64,000 bases of DNA from positions 1 through 64,000 of the forward strand of contig CADCXA010000040.1 of NCBI GenBank assembly GCA_902806565.1. Direction: 5' to 3'. Both the position numbers and the translations under genes were made by a program. Below are positions 46,204 through 57,931 of the stretch, piece by piece. This DNA is from Hypoxylon rubiginosum. Its lineage: Eukaryota > Ascomycota > Sordariomycetes > Xylariales > Hypoxylaceae. The notes under the pieces were generated by a model. It searched no databases. It saw only the letters and a program-made list of their open reading frames with translations, and had not been told where the DNA came from. Each line of letters starts with the position of its first letter. Positions within the stretch are counted from its first letter, which is position 1.

Positions 46204-48850
46204 ATGGGTCGAAAAAAGTTTAGAGTACGTTCGAACATTAAGCAAAGTATATCGGTGGATTAACTAGTCTAACTATCGATTATAGGGAGGTCGCAAGGGC
46301 GGATTCAATCGCGCCCCTCGTGGGGATGGCCCTGCGCCCTATCGATCGTATCAAGAGATCGTCAAGGAGAATGCGAACCTAGAAACTTTCTACAACAGTG
46401 CCCTTCCCTTTAATAGTGACGAGGAGAAGTCCGAGTTCTGGGAAGCGCTCAAACGAGAACTCCCCAATTCCTTCCGCTTCTGCGGTTCCAAAGGCCACGC
46501 CCTCGCTGTCAAGCGACTGCTAGAAACGAGATACGTTCCCGACATCGTCAATATTGAACGCTATGATGGTGAGCCCGTACAGGCTCCCCAGCCAGTGCCA
46601 TGGTATCCCGACCAGCTCGCCTACTCTATGAACACTCCCAAGCACGTCATTCGCAAGTTCCCCCCGTTCGCCACCTTTCAGAAATTCTTGGTTTCCGAGA
46701 CCAGTGTCGGTAACATTAGCAGGCAAGAGGTTGTCAGCATGATCCCCCCGCTCCTGATGGACGTGGAGCCCGGAATGTCGGTTTTGGATCTATGTGCGGC
46801 ACCCGGTAGCAAAGCTGCCCAGTTGCTAGAGATGGTCCACACTGGAGAGGAGGCCAGAATTCGAAAATTCATGCAGTCATTCGGAGAGGCGAAGCCCCAG
46901 GCTGCCGATGAGGATGACGTTGATTTGTCGGTAGACGCAGGCGATGACGGCCGCACCACCGGATTGCTCATTGCCAACGACGCAGATTACAAGAGGAGCC
47001 ACATGCTTGTCCACCAGCTCAAGCGACTCGCTTCCCCGAATCTCCTTGTCACGAATCACGACGCAACCCTTTACCCAGCCATCAAGCTACCCCGAGATCC
47101 AGAACATCCCGACAAGGGCCAGTACCTGAGGTTTGACAGGATACTCGCCGATGTACCTTGCTCCGGAGACGGCACCTTGCGAAAGAATATCAACTTATGG
47201 AAGGATTGGCAACCGGGAAACGCTTTGGGACTTCATATCACCCAAGTTCGGATTCTAGTTCGCGCTCTCCAGATGCTGAAAGTTGGCGGTAGGGTTGTAT
47301 ACTCGACCTGTAGCATGAACCCCGTTGAGAACGAAGCAGTCGTCGTGTCTGCTATCGAGCGTTGTGGCGGTCCCGAAAAAATTGGGATCATTGACTGCAA
47401 GGATAGGCTTCCGCTACTAAATCGAAAACCGGGGATGCATCAATGGCAGATTATGGACAAATCTGGTCGCATCTGGAGCAGCTGGGAGGAAGTTCAACAA
47501 CACGCCCTAACGCATGACGGCCACATGCCTGGCAAACTTTCGGAAACGATGTTTGCTAGACCAGATACCAGCAACTGTTCCGCGCTTCCTCTGGACCGCT
47601 GCATGCGAGTCTACGCTCATCAACAAGACACTGGCGGGTTTTTCATCACCGTACTGGAGAAGAAGGACGATTTCAAGGCCAAACCAGAGGCAAAAGCCCG
47701 AACTACTACGGAAGCTATAAGTGCTAATGGTACCGGACCAGCGGAGGTGGAAGCCAAAATAGAAATAGAAGAAGAGAAAGCCGCTTTGGGTGAACCAACT
47801 GACGTTCTTCCAACTGTAGGAGCCAAGAGAACTTTAGATGATGGGGATGAGGAGACAAAACCCGACGTCAAGAGGCAAAGGACTGATTCGTTGCCAGGCG
47901 AAAGGTCAGCAGAGGCCCAGTCCGAAGTCGTTACCCAGGCCGAAGAAGTGATATCGGAACCCAAGGGGCCACATCCGGAGACTATAGCTACCCCTACCAA
48001 CGGTGCTCAGGCCAATCGACGTGCCAAAGCATCGGATGGCAGCAACGAGGAACCCTTCAAATATTTGCCATCGGATCATGCTGTCATCCAGGATATCCAA
48101 AAATTCTACAAGATATCACCACGCTTCCCTGCTAACCGTTTCATGGTGCGGAACGCCACCGGCGAGCCTGCCAAAGCTATCTACTACACAAGCGCTCTCC
48201 TCCGCGATATCCTCGTCGAGAATGAAGGCCGCGGGGTCAAATTCGTGCACGGGGGCGTCAAGATGTTCATGAAACAGGACGCGCCGTCTGCGGAGGTTTG
48301 CAGGTGGCGGATACAGTCGGAGGGTATGCCCATCATCGAAGGATACGTCGGACCGGAACGGACCGTCCGCCTCACAAACAAGGAGACTTTCCACAAACTC
48401 CTCAAAGAGATGTTCCCGAAGTTCATAGACGACGACTGGAAGAAGCTCAACGAAATCGGCGAGCGGGCCAAGGAAATTGGCATGGGCTGCTGCTTGCTTT
48501 ATATCGAGCCGGATGGAAGCGACCCAGATTTCTCGGAGCGGATGGTCCTCCCGCTCTGGAAGAGCTTTCACTCGCTGAACCTGATGCTACCGAAGGAGGA
48601 TCGGTCCGCGATGCTGCTCCGTGTTTTCAACGATACGTCGCCAGTCATCAACCAGACACTGAAGGAGTCGGCAAAGAAGGAAGACGAGGCTACCAACGCC
48701 GACCCCGAAGTTAAAGATGAGATCATGTCAGATGTTGCCGCAATAGGAGGGGATGCGAATGGCGAGGAGGGGGGAGCAACTGAGCAGCTGCCTAACGAGA
48801 ATGGAGATGGAAATAGCACAGAAGCTGGTCCAATTTTGGCAACCGATTAG
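46204..48850 (+). CDS. NCL1: tRNA (cytosine-5) methyltransferase, NCL1/TRM4/NSUN2 type
   Basis: A nuclear SAM-dependent enzyme that makes m5C at several tRNA positions. Two exons, 46204-46224 (only seven codons, MGRKKFR) and 46286-48850, give 861 residues; the 61-nt intron has a TCTAAC branch site. The basic N terminus (KKFRGGRKGGFNRAPRG) could bind RNA or act as a nuclear signal. Motifs: NTPKHVIRKFPPFATFQKFL, SAM-binding LDLCAAPGSK (175-184), PCSGDGT with catalytic-pair C299, and YSTCSMNP with C349. A long charged, low-complexity insert at about 470-600 includes KRTLDDGDEETKPDVKRQRT. A conserved C-terminal domain follows, then an acidic tail. Yeast Ncl1 is 684 residues; the extra length is the insert and tail. 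Its 3' end converges with MTG2, 288 bp apart. Confidence 0.93.
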
Positions 48851-49138
48851 GAAACGCCGCTAGTTAGTTAGGCTATCGACTGAGAGAACAGGATATTGTG
48901 CAGACTAGCAGGCACGTTTGACAACAGATGGGGGATCTCGTAGGATGCCCCATTGTCTCTATAATCCCACGATCGAGGCATATACCTACACAGAGAAGAG
49001 CAAGCCAGTAAATTAGCTTGCACCGAGGTTGATATTCAAAATGGCGCGTTGTGTAGAGTATATAGGTAGCTTCAACCTCTAGCACGCATAATATAGAGAG
49101 GGACGGTTTCGAGAACCCCTTTCCCTAAACCCGCCCCG

Positions 49139-50944
49139 TCATTCATCCAGTAATCCCACAGTCCAGTGTATAATTCGGTCCACGCCATGGCCGTGGATTG
49201 CGCTCACTGGTATTGCAGCGCAGTCTTCTGTCCATGCGCCTTCGACGCCGCTGGGATGTGGCTCTTGCCGGTCCGTGACCGCGTTGAGATATTCCTTAAG
49301 CCTAGCGTAGTTTTCTTCGGTACCAGGCAGATCACCCTTCGTAGCTACCACGAACCACGGTTTCGCCGCTATATGTAATCCGCCCACTTCGCGGCTGTCG
49401 ATCGGCTCATGTAGATCTGCCACGATCATCTGACCCCCAAAGCCCGTCTTGTTAGTGCCGGGAGGCCTACTGCCGTCGCCCTCCCAGTCGATCCGGCTCC
49501 CGACCTCACGCTCCGTCTCCTCTTCCTGGCGCATGCGGGCGTACAGCCCGACCTCCGTCCAGAGGGCCTTGAGGGCGTCGACGGCATCGCCGGCGCTAAG
49601 ATCGATGACGAAGGCGAGAACGCCGGCGCGCTCCACGTGCCGCAGGAACTCGATTCCTAAACCGCGGTCGAGGTGCGCACCCTCGACCAAGCCGGGGATG
49701 TCGGCGACGGTGAAGCGCGTCCTGGGCTCGGGACCCGGACCGGCGATCTGTTCGGGCTGCGATATGACGACAGAGCCGTATGTTGCGTCGTTGATAACGG
49801 CGTGCGAGGCGGCGCGAGAGGGTTTAGGCGTTGGGAAGGGCCGCCCCTTGTGGCTGTCGAGCACGACAGTGCCGATATTCGGCTGCAGGGTCGTGAAGGC
49901 CCAGTTTCCGACGCGGGCACGACTATTCGTCAAGGCGCGCAGGAGCGTGCTCTTGCCCGCGTTTGGCAGTCCGACGAGCCCTACATCAGCCAGGAGTTTC
50001 AGTTCGAGTTCCAGCTGCATGCTAACGGCTCGCTCGCCCTTGGTGGCAAAGAGCGGCCGCGGTCGGTCTTTCGACACGAAGTGCGGATTCCCCAGGCCGC
50101 CAATTCCACCCGTGGCCAAGAGGATAGGCCGTGGCGTCGGCTGTGAGAGGTCTAAGTGGATTGGGCCTTCTGGCTGCACGTAGAGCCGCTCTCGTCTGGG
50201 CAGGCGAGGGAGTGTTATGCTGCGCCGCTCGCTATTTGATATGCCGGGGTAGAGAATGAATTTGTGGAGATGCGGATGATCAGGAGGCTCAGGTAGTTCC
50301 GAGCGGATTGCGTCTCCTGCATCCTTCACCTCAGCTTCCGCCTCCCTCACCAGCTTATCATATTCGCGCTCCTTCTGCCGGGCCTCACGATACCGTAGGT
50401 TCTCCTCGATCATCGGGTCGACCCGGTCTATCTCCCTGACGACAGTCCCAACTGGCACCTGGATTACGACATCGTCACCCCGTGCGCCTCCGCGGCTGCT
50501 CCCCTGCCCGGTTTTGCCCCGCTCGGCGCGCAAGATGCGGCGCCGCGCAAGTTTGTGCAGCGAGGTCTCACCGTGGATAGCCTGGATGTAAACGTTTCCG
50601 CCGTGGCCGCCGTCACCTCCATTCGCGGGACCGTCGGCCATAAATGCCTCCCTCAAGAACGAAATGCAACCATGCCCGCCACCGCCCGCGTGTACGGTAA
50701 TCCGGGCTTTATCAGCGAAAGTGGAGATGGCGTACTCATCGGGCGGCGGGTTGAGGCGCGAATACGGTAGAGCGTCGCTGGAAGAGGAGGGCTCGGTACT
50801 GGTATCGCTTGGGGTCGGAATTGGGCTTGCTGAGTGCAAAGTTGCGATGGCTGATCGGCATTTTATGCGGGAGGCGGATCGGAATAGCGACGGGTAGAGA
50901 AAAGGGAGAAATATGCCGGAGCTAGGCGAGCACCTCGGAGGCAT
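49139..50944 (-). CDS. MTG2: Mitochondrial Obg-family GTPase
   Basis: Mtg2 is a GTPase needed for mitochondrial large-subunit assembly, at the inner face of the inner membrane. Single exon, 601 residues, ATG at 50944. Residues 1-60 are rich in S, R and hydrophobics (mitochondrial presequence). The Obg glycine-rich fold spans about 75-300 (ITVHAGGGGHGCISFLREAF, NGGDGGHGGNVYI, GGARGDDVVIQVPVGT, ATGGIGGLGNPHF), interrupted by a charged helical insert at about 172-260. G domain: P-loop GLPNAGKS (325-332), NWAFTTLQPNIG switch, DIPG (415-418) with GLGIEFLRHVERA. The base-recognition motif reads TKGD where bacterial Obg has NKxD. A region of about 370-410 between switch and DIPG is longer than in bacteria. 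Confidence 0.92.
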   Translation of the reverse strand: MPPRCSPSSGIFLPFLYPSLFRSASRIKCRSAIATLHSASPIPTPSDTSTEPSSSSDALPYSRLNPPPDEYAISTFADKARITVHAGGGGHGCISFLREAFMADGPANGGDGGHGGNVYIQAIHGETSLHKLARRRILRAERGKTGQGSSRGGARGDDVVIQVPVGTVVREIDRVDPMIEENLRYREARQKEREYDKLVREAEAEVKDAGDAIRSELPEPPDHPHLHKFILYPGISNSERRSITLPRLPRRERLYVQPEGPIHLDLSQPTPRPILLATGGIGGLGNPHFVSKDRPRPLFATKGERAVSMQLELELKLLADVGLVGLPNAGKSTLLRALTNSRARVGNWAFTTLQPNIGTVVLDSHKGRPFPTPKPSRAASHAVINDATYGSVVISQPEQIAGPGPEPRTRFTVADIPGLVEGAHLDRGLGIEFLRHVERAGVLAFVIDLSAGDAVDALKALWTEVGLYARMRQEEETEREVGSRIDWEGDGSRPPGTNKTGFGGQMIVADLHEPIDSREVGGLHIAAKPWFVVATKGDLPGTEENYARLKEYLNAVTDRQEPHPSGVEGAWTEDCAAIPVSAIHGHGVDRIIHWTVGLLDE

Positions 50945-53294
50945 TTTGGATAAGAAATTAAGAAATACAGATTATATTAGATACATTACAGAAGGTGGTA
51001 TCTTTTCTGGATGAGGAAGAGTCTGATCTGACATCTGGATTGGAGATGTTGAGCGGTGTTTTCGATCTTCAATGGATCAGATCAGGCAACTGATTCACGA
51101 CCTTTTTTTTCCCTTCCCTTCGTCTATTTTCCTCAGTTCCGGTAAGATAAGTGATAAGTAGGTACCTCGGTTTCGCTGGCGAAGGTGGTGGATAAGCAGG
51201 TACCTAAAGCTAGGTGGCAAGGTAGTAGTACATAGCAAGGCAGTAAGTAGGGGGTAGACCACGATAAGATAAACCCACGTTAGCTTCAAGCTTCCCATGC
51301 TACCTAGCAGCCTGGCAGCCTAGGTACCCATGCTTGTCCATGCTTGCCTATGCAGGTGCCGGCAGCCGGCTTCGGCTAAATCCAAGTCACATGAGCTTCG
51401 GGACATCTTTTCCGGAATAGGTACGTGAGCAGGATGGCTCGGCCACAACCTCACAAAACACCGACACTGACACATAGAAGGAGAAAATAAAATTTAAAAA
51501 GATTACCAAGTTCCAATAGATGCGAGCTTGCATACCTTAATATAGCACTGCTGCCCACATACAAGCTCAGGCTGTACCAGCGGCCATGTCTTCGTCTAGC
51601 AACGTACAGGAAATGGGATTGCTTCGTTTGACATGGTCTCTACTGGATTCATAGACGCCCAATGGCTCCATCAAAAGTCTCGTCTGAGTCGTCTCAAGAC
51701 TCAAGAGCCGCTGGAGGCGCCGAAAGGGCGGTCCGCAGAAGGCGGTGAACATACGAGGGGCCAACAAGACGCCATATGTTGCACAAGTTCGGGTCCTTGC
51801 AAACGCTGCGGGCACTTTGATCTTGGCAGACAAATGGAAGTCTGGGGGAGCCTCAAGAAATAAACAAAAACCCCCAAAAACTGCTTCTTCGAGATGGCTG
51901 GATGGAGATGTATGTGCTGGTACTGGTGCTGATGCAGATGCGGACCCTCTCCTCTCTCTCTCTCTCTTTTCTCCATTGATACTGTCCTGTCACGTTGGAA
52001 GCCGAACCAGCAATATCACCAAGCAAGCGCCCTTTTTGTTTTATCTTTTTATTTTTCTTATTTATTCTCTGAAAAAAAACCCCCCTTCTCTTATTAAGAG
52101 CTCTCTGTCTCGGAGAGCAACTTTTACTCTTTTTTCTCTTTATCTTCCTCGTAGATATCCATTACCAATTCCTCTTTTCCCCTTTTCCCCTTTTCCCCCT
52201 TCGTCTCGAGGGAACAACGCATCTTCTTGTATGTACCTACACCTAACAACTAACAATCGCTCCAACATCGATTACTGGCTCGTTGCAGCAACACCAGACT
52301 GGCCCGGATTATGCAAACTCTCGATTGGGTTACCCTCATGCACACTGCATGCTACTAGTAATCTTGCCGTCCATTCGAGCCACGACAGTCAAATTCTCTC
52401 TTTGTGGCCAAACGTGGACAGTCGTTTCTAAACCCCCTCATCGAGCTCCCTTGCTCGCTAAAGCTTTCGTCTTCGGGTTTCCGCTGGCTAGTTGCCGTCT
52501 CTAGTCTCTAGATCCCTAGTCCACTGATCTCTTGGGTCTTCTCTGGTCTCCTCCTCGTCCTCCCTCCTTTTTTTGTGGGCTCTGGGCTCTCGCGTTGCTG
52601 CAGGCTCTTGTCAGAACGATTCTGCAAGTTGAGCGAGCCCTTTTGCCAGCCTCCCCAACCTCACCAGAGTCACCACACATCCACATCCGCGTAGGGGGGT
52701 GGGCGTTGATCCACCGACTTCTCTCTCTCTGCTGCCGTCGCGTTTCCTAGAATTTCTCTTGCTCTCCGCGTTCCCCACGCTCCATCCAAGCGGTATCGAC
52801 CACGCCCATGATACCGGTGGCATCGGCAAGCAACGCTCGCTACCCGTCCTCCTTATTTGCTGCCCTCAATTGACTATCGCGGCATACGACAGGGCGGTCA
52901 GCCCAAAGGCTCCTGCAGGCCGGCTTAGACTTACAGGACTAGCCATTGAACTGCTCTGGACTATCGACCAGTTCCCCCCTCTTGCTCCCACGTTGTCCTG
53001 CTGCGACTCTGCCCATTGCATAGTCATAAGTCAGGTCTGCATCTGCGCCTGCTCTGCTGTGCTGTGCTGTGTTGTTTCCTCGCCATTGTTCATAATACAG
53101 GTCAGTTCACTCTCCCGTGTCTTGCCCTGGCCCTGCCCTTTCTTCCTCTTACTTCCCTCCTGCCATGGACCCTTCTCGGGTCGTCAAGTGAACCGTTGTA
53201 CAATAGCCATCTATACTCCAAATCCTTCGCCCATGTTCACCACTTCCCACATCCCGGCTCTCCTGCCCGCCACCCTCGGCTTCACGCCGCTAAG
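50945..53294. other. Divergent intergenic region with long CT-rich leader
   Basis: Promoter space for MTG2 (-) and the gene at 53295 (+). From about 51940 to 53290 the plus strand is strongly pyrimidine-rich, including (CT)n at 51945-51968, C/T blocks TTTTCCCCTTTTCCCCTTTT near 52175-52197, and a CTGTGCTGTGCTGTG repeat near 53055. This looks like a long 5' UTR, possibly with introns (GTCAGT donor-like site at 53101). Open frames here are a result of that composition and show no family features. Confidence 0.5.
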
Positions 53295-54116
53295 ATGTAT
53301 ACCAGAGAACATAAACCCCGCAAGGCCATCATCAGAATGGACCCGGACTGTGCCATCTGTCATGCTCCCGCCAGCCTTGCTTGCGACTGCGAGGCCAAGG
53401 GCCTCGAGATCGCCGTTGAGCAGGCCGAGGCGCGTATGATGCAGTCGGTGTACAACGACATACGGTAAGAAACCTATTTTGTGTTTTGTGTTATCCCTAC
53501 TACTTCTGGAACGAATCCAGCTGGGGCTCGCTGCCTCTTTGCTCTGCCTATACGACAGTCGACTAAACGTGGAACCAGTTCGTGGGTCCGAGCACACGCC
53601 CAGGACTATATTCTCGAGTACTTCCGGCTGCTCACTGAACGACGCAAGGCTGCACATTCGTCCCACCTTGAACGATTGACAGCCCATGCCTACCATTATT
53701 ACCACGCCCCTCCGCATCCGAACGAGATTGCCGCCGCCCAAGCCACTCTGAAGCGAGGAATCGATGAAGATTGGCAATCTAGCGTGCAGCGGTATCCCGA
53801 GGTGCTCGAGTACTTTTACAGCCTGGTCGATCTGACGCTCCCGCCCGACGATGAGCCCGCAGTCAAGGACCCTCCCCTGAGTGCCTTGAGCGGATCGCGG
53901 AAAGCCAGCAGGCGGGGCACGTCGACGGCGACGATAGCAGGCGAGCCTTTCCAAGAGAGAGAGCGGAATCCTCTATCGAGAAGAACGCCCCCGCCGCCTA
54001 TCGACCACCGGAGGACACCCGGACCGGTCGCCAACCCACTCGCGCCGCCGCCAGGCTCACGAAGACACAGCTACCGGTCCCCGACTGCACCGCCGACCGG
54101 TTATTTCAACTACTGA
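53295..54116 (+). CDS. Conserved-looking fungal protein with Cys-rich N terminus, function unknown
   Basis: Two exons, 53295-53464 and 53579-54116, 235 residues; the 114-nt intron splits an Arg codon and has a GACTAAAC branch site. The start at 53295 (MYTREHKPRK) is the first ATG; a second at 53337 would give 221 residues starting MDPDCAICHAPASLACDCEA. That segment has CxxC and CxC pairs that could bind a metal. It is followed by AVEQAEARMMQSVYNDIRSW and HAQDYILEYFRLLTERRK, a strongly helical, conserved-looking core running to about residue 150. The C terminus is disordered, rich in P, R, S, T, ending PTGYFNY. I think orthologues occur across filamentous ascomycetes but know no function. The very long CT-rich leader suggests translational or transcript-level control. 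Confidence 0.75.
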
Positions 54117-56294
54117 CCAGGTCACAACTACCGACTCTACCGGCAGTTGGAAAGGGGTGGGGAAAAGGGGGACGCCTAAAACTCGACCTACTATTAGCCA
54201 GCGATGGCAACGACAGCTTTACGCCTGAGGTTATCATCATCCTAACCCGTTCACCATGTAAAATTGGATCACAGCACATCTTTCCCCTTAATCAAATTAA
54301 TTCGAAGAGAAGAACGAACTCATTTTACGAGACCACGAAAACGCACTATGATCAACGTATCTATTGCATTGGTGGGAGGAAAATGTCCCAGATACCATTT
54401 CTTTTCTGCATAGCGGGCGAGACACTGCTCTGTTTTTCCTCTCTCTATTTTTCTTTTTTCGACGTTAAAGTCATTATTGACTTTGTTGATTTTTCTTGGG
54501 GCGAACTGGTTCTACATCGAGCTTGGAGTCACCTAAGATGGGGGGCAATTTCTTTCCGGAATGGTCAAGGGCGTACGGAGTGCTTGGGCTTATGGTTGGA
54601 TGAGTACGGCATTATCTGGCAATTTTTTTGGTGTTTAAATTAGTTCCCTTGTTGTCCATGCCTGCCTCTTGGGTACCTTCATAGGGGCATCGCGAGGATG
54701 GAGTTGCAACGAATACCTGTTACCTATCAGCGAGTTGGCCAATCTACGATAAATCTACAACACAGCCATGCAAATTACACTTGACTCACTCATCATGTTA
54801 TGTGTAGAAATAAGTTTGCCGACGCATAGCTATCTTTGTTGGGCTAAGCATGAGAGAGACGTGTTCGTCATCTTATGGGCAAGCATCAAGCACGGCAGTA
54901 GGAGAGAAGGCTACTGTGAGCTTTCCGGTCTGTCACGCGCGCGGGTTTGCTACCTATGGCGATGCGGCTGACACGTATACGATGGAAAACGGGCAAGGTT
55001 CATATGTAATAATATGCGGCTGCGGCTCGGGCTCGGGCTCGGCTCTTTCATACGCAGGAAGGTGGACATGTACAATGTTACGCATCTAGCTACCCAGACA
55101 GGTTATCTATGCAGTGGCATGGATACCTTGGCGCCCAGCTAAGTAATTGGAGCATTGAGTCCTTTGGACTTTGCATGTGAACTCAGGGTTATCTAGTGGA
55201 TGATGATTGGAAAAGGGGGGGGGGGGGGGGGGGAAGGGGAGGTTAGACCAGATGGCAAGTATATATATTCGCTACCTACCAGTCTATTTTATATGTGATG
55301 TATCCATACAACCGATATATCATTATCTAGCTGCTCAAAAAAGCAAACAGTTTATGCATAATTAGGTAGACTATCTAACACACAAAACGACTACACGTGG
55401 TTGACATATTGCTCCTGTATATAGCTCGAGTTCTATGATGGTTAGACTAACCATATGTACACCAAATCATGCAATGCAAGATGAGCCTGATATCGGGCTC
55501 CGCGGCGGATTTTGCTCCTGCTTTGCGTATACTATCATCGGGTTCAGGTAGGTCGATGTACTACCCCATCTCGTAGTGATAGGTAGTAATAGTCATGTCG
55601 GAAGCATAGCGTTTATAGATCACCCACCTCTCCAGTCAGGCCTTCATTATTGAGAAACTTATACCCCCTTCTCGTTCTCCTTCAGCCACATCTAGCTAGG
55701 TTGTTCAAGAACGCAAGTAGAGAATAGATGAGGATGAGCTGGCTTAGAAACAACGCATACACACACGGCTTGGATCACCAATACGTCAACATGCCTACCC
55801 AACACGTATGTGCCTTGCAAACTAACTGGGCGGCCACATGAGCAGACAGAGAAAGCATTTGGCCAACTTCCCCCACGGCTACTATTCAATGGACATCGGA
55901 TCTGCGTCTGCGGGACACGACGGACCCAAATCTGGCCCAACCCCCCGAAACAGCCAATGCATGCCTAGGTCACGAACCACGCGTCGTAGAATTGGGGAAG
56001 GCAAAGAGCGAATCAACCAGCCTCTCCAGACCGAAAACAAACTGCCCAGATCACGTAAGGCACGGCATGCCACCACCATGTCGGCATTCACTCTAGCTCA
56101 ACCCTCGACGCCGAGCTTACCAATTAAATTTGATTTTTTTCCCCTTTTGGATCCTATCATGCTATATAATTATATCAGTAGTCGTCAGGCCGCCATGAGC
56201 TGTCTAGCCGAACCATTCGTAGGTATGTGTGTAGAAGACGAGAAAAGGAGAAACAAGGTGCTGCAATGCTAAGTACACGCCAAGTATGCGGAGT
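54117..56294. other. Convergent intergenic region, 2.2 kb
   Basis: No gene recognised between the 53295 gene and BFR1 3' ends. Contains a G19 run (55215-55233), CGGGCTCGGGCTCGG repeats near 55027-55042, and T-rich runs at 54430-54460 and 56127-56145. Short frames across 55.8-56.3 kb on the plus strand show no family features. Confidence 0.5.
55215..55233. repeat. Poly-G run of 19 bases
   Basis: An uninterrupted G19 tract followed by AAGGGGAGG. Probably unstable; listed for completeness. Confidence 0.9.
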
Positions 56295-57931
56295 TTACTC
56301 CGTCTTTCCCAGAGATGCCTCCTTCAGATCCGAGGTTACAGTTGCTGCTTTATCATCCGTCTTGCTGTCACCGTTGACACCGTTAGGCGTTGGGGCACCA
56401 GAAGCTTCAGCCGCCTCCTCGGCTTCGATCTTCTCTATCTCTTTCTTTGCCTTATCAACGTTCTATAATTTGTTAGCACCGACAACTGTAAAGATTATAT
56501 GTATATAATAAAAGGGGGGTGGGAAGACAAGGGTTGCGGCTTACTCGTTGAGTCTGGGCTTGCTGGTCCGACTTCCAGTGCTCCAGCTTGGCTTTTACCT
56601 TCTCGGCAGCACTAGCAACATCGGCAGCGCTCATGGGGGGGTCGATGCCCAAGAATGCACAATCGTCGATGACAGAAGGCGGACAGTTGAACCCTTTTTC
56701 GACAACACCGACCTTCTTGCCCTTCTTGCCCTTCTTCACGGCCGGCAGATAATCATCAGCCCGGTCCTCCTTTCGTACCAGCCGAGTGCCCTTGAGGCCG
56801 GAGTCGTCAACCTTTCGCGAAGCCTGGGCACTGAGGCCACTGTCGGCTAAGAGGGGTGCCTTTTCTGTGGACGTGGAAGAGGGGTCAAAAAAGTGCAGGA
56901 GGCTGTTAGCTCTCCGAATCTCTTCGAGGTAGGCCGGATCGCTAGCCTCCTGGAGCATCTTCTGTGCGCGCTCCTTCTTACGCTCCTTCTCGATGCGATC
57001 GCGCTCGGCCTTTTGTCTCTCTCGCACACGCTGGCGAGTCTCACGCTCGAACTCGGCGAAGGCTTTCTTTGCACCGTAGTAGTCATCTTTGATTTTGCGT
57101 ACGGCTTGAAACTTCTCCTGCTGCTCCGCCTGTAGCTTGCTTCGTTCATCGCGCAGGGCATTGAGGTTCTTGAAGGCCTCGTCCTGCTCTGTCTTGATGC
57201 CGTCGATCTCGGCTTGAATCTTGGTGTACTGCTCGCTAAGCGCACGAGCTTCGGGGTCGTCCATTGAATCCTTGATTTCCTTGATCTTGGTCTTCAAGTC
57301 ATCAATCCCCTTCTGGGAGGTATCGAACTGCGCAAAGTTCTTGCGCTGCTTTCGAAGATTGGAGATCTCGGTAAGGGCTTTCTTCTCTTCGACCAACTTC
57401 ATCATTCCGCTGCCGACCTGGTTGTCGAGGCGGTCGATCTCGTTGTCAAGTTCCTCGACACTCTTGAAGGACACTTTGCCGCGCGCATTCTTCTGTTCGG
57501 CGATTCGGGAGCGCATCTGCTCATCAAGGCGCTTGATTTGGTCGAGCTTAGTAGTGCGGGCATTCTTTCCAGCGCCCTGTTTGGTGCGGATCTCGTTGGC
57601 TTGGGCTATGAGTTCCTGTCGGCGTTTCTGGAGGGGCGTCTGAGTTTCCTTGTTCTTGCCTCCCACGGTGAGCTCGACCTTTTGCTTTACAGCGTTCTAT
57701 ACTTCTGTTAGGACGAGAGCAATGGTACGTGTTACCTTTTCACCACCCTTGGGATGCGAAGGGGAGGGTGCGAGGGGGACGCGGCCTTACGTATTTGGCA
57801 AATGACTCCTGATACTCCTTCTCAGCCTTGGCCAATTGCTCATTGAAGAGATCGGTGTCGGGCTTCTCAGGCCTCTTCTTCTCGGCCGGGGCTGGCGGGG
57901 CCGAAGTAGGGGCGATAGCTACTTCAGCCAT
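56295..57931 (-). CDS. BFR1: Bfr1-like coiled-coil mRNP protein
   Basis: Bfr1 associates with polysomes and mRNPs at the ER and affects nuclear segregation and secretion in yeast. Three exons: 57791-57931, 56545-57696 and 56295-56462, 486 residues. The N terminus is Ala/Pro-rich (MAEVAIAPTSAPPAPAEKKR). A long coiled coil runs about 25-290, with family-typical RIAEQKNARGKVSFKSVEEL, DRLDNQVGSGMMKLVEEKKA, ISNLRKQRKNFAQF and a basic RERQKAERDRIEKERKKERA segment. Then IRRANSLLHFF, a lysine-rich KKGKKGKK patch, and FNCPPSVIDDCAFLGIDPP. Exon 3 adds an acidic tail ending LKEASLGKTE; without splicing the frame would end in unrelated sequence at 56473. Divergent from RPB5 with 949 bp between. Confidence 0.9.

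Noticed and set aside
49449..50183. 244-residue plus-strand frame opposite MTG2
   Set aside because: It is a shadow of the GC-rich MTG2 coding strand; MTG2 has full GTPase motifs and this has none.
51745..52431. 228-residue plus-strand frame upstream of the 53295 gene
   Set aside because: It runs through CT-rich leader sequence, giving Leu/Ser/Pro-rich low-complexity protein. It has no family features and starts from a non-ATG or weak start.
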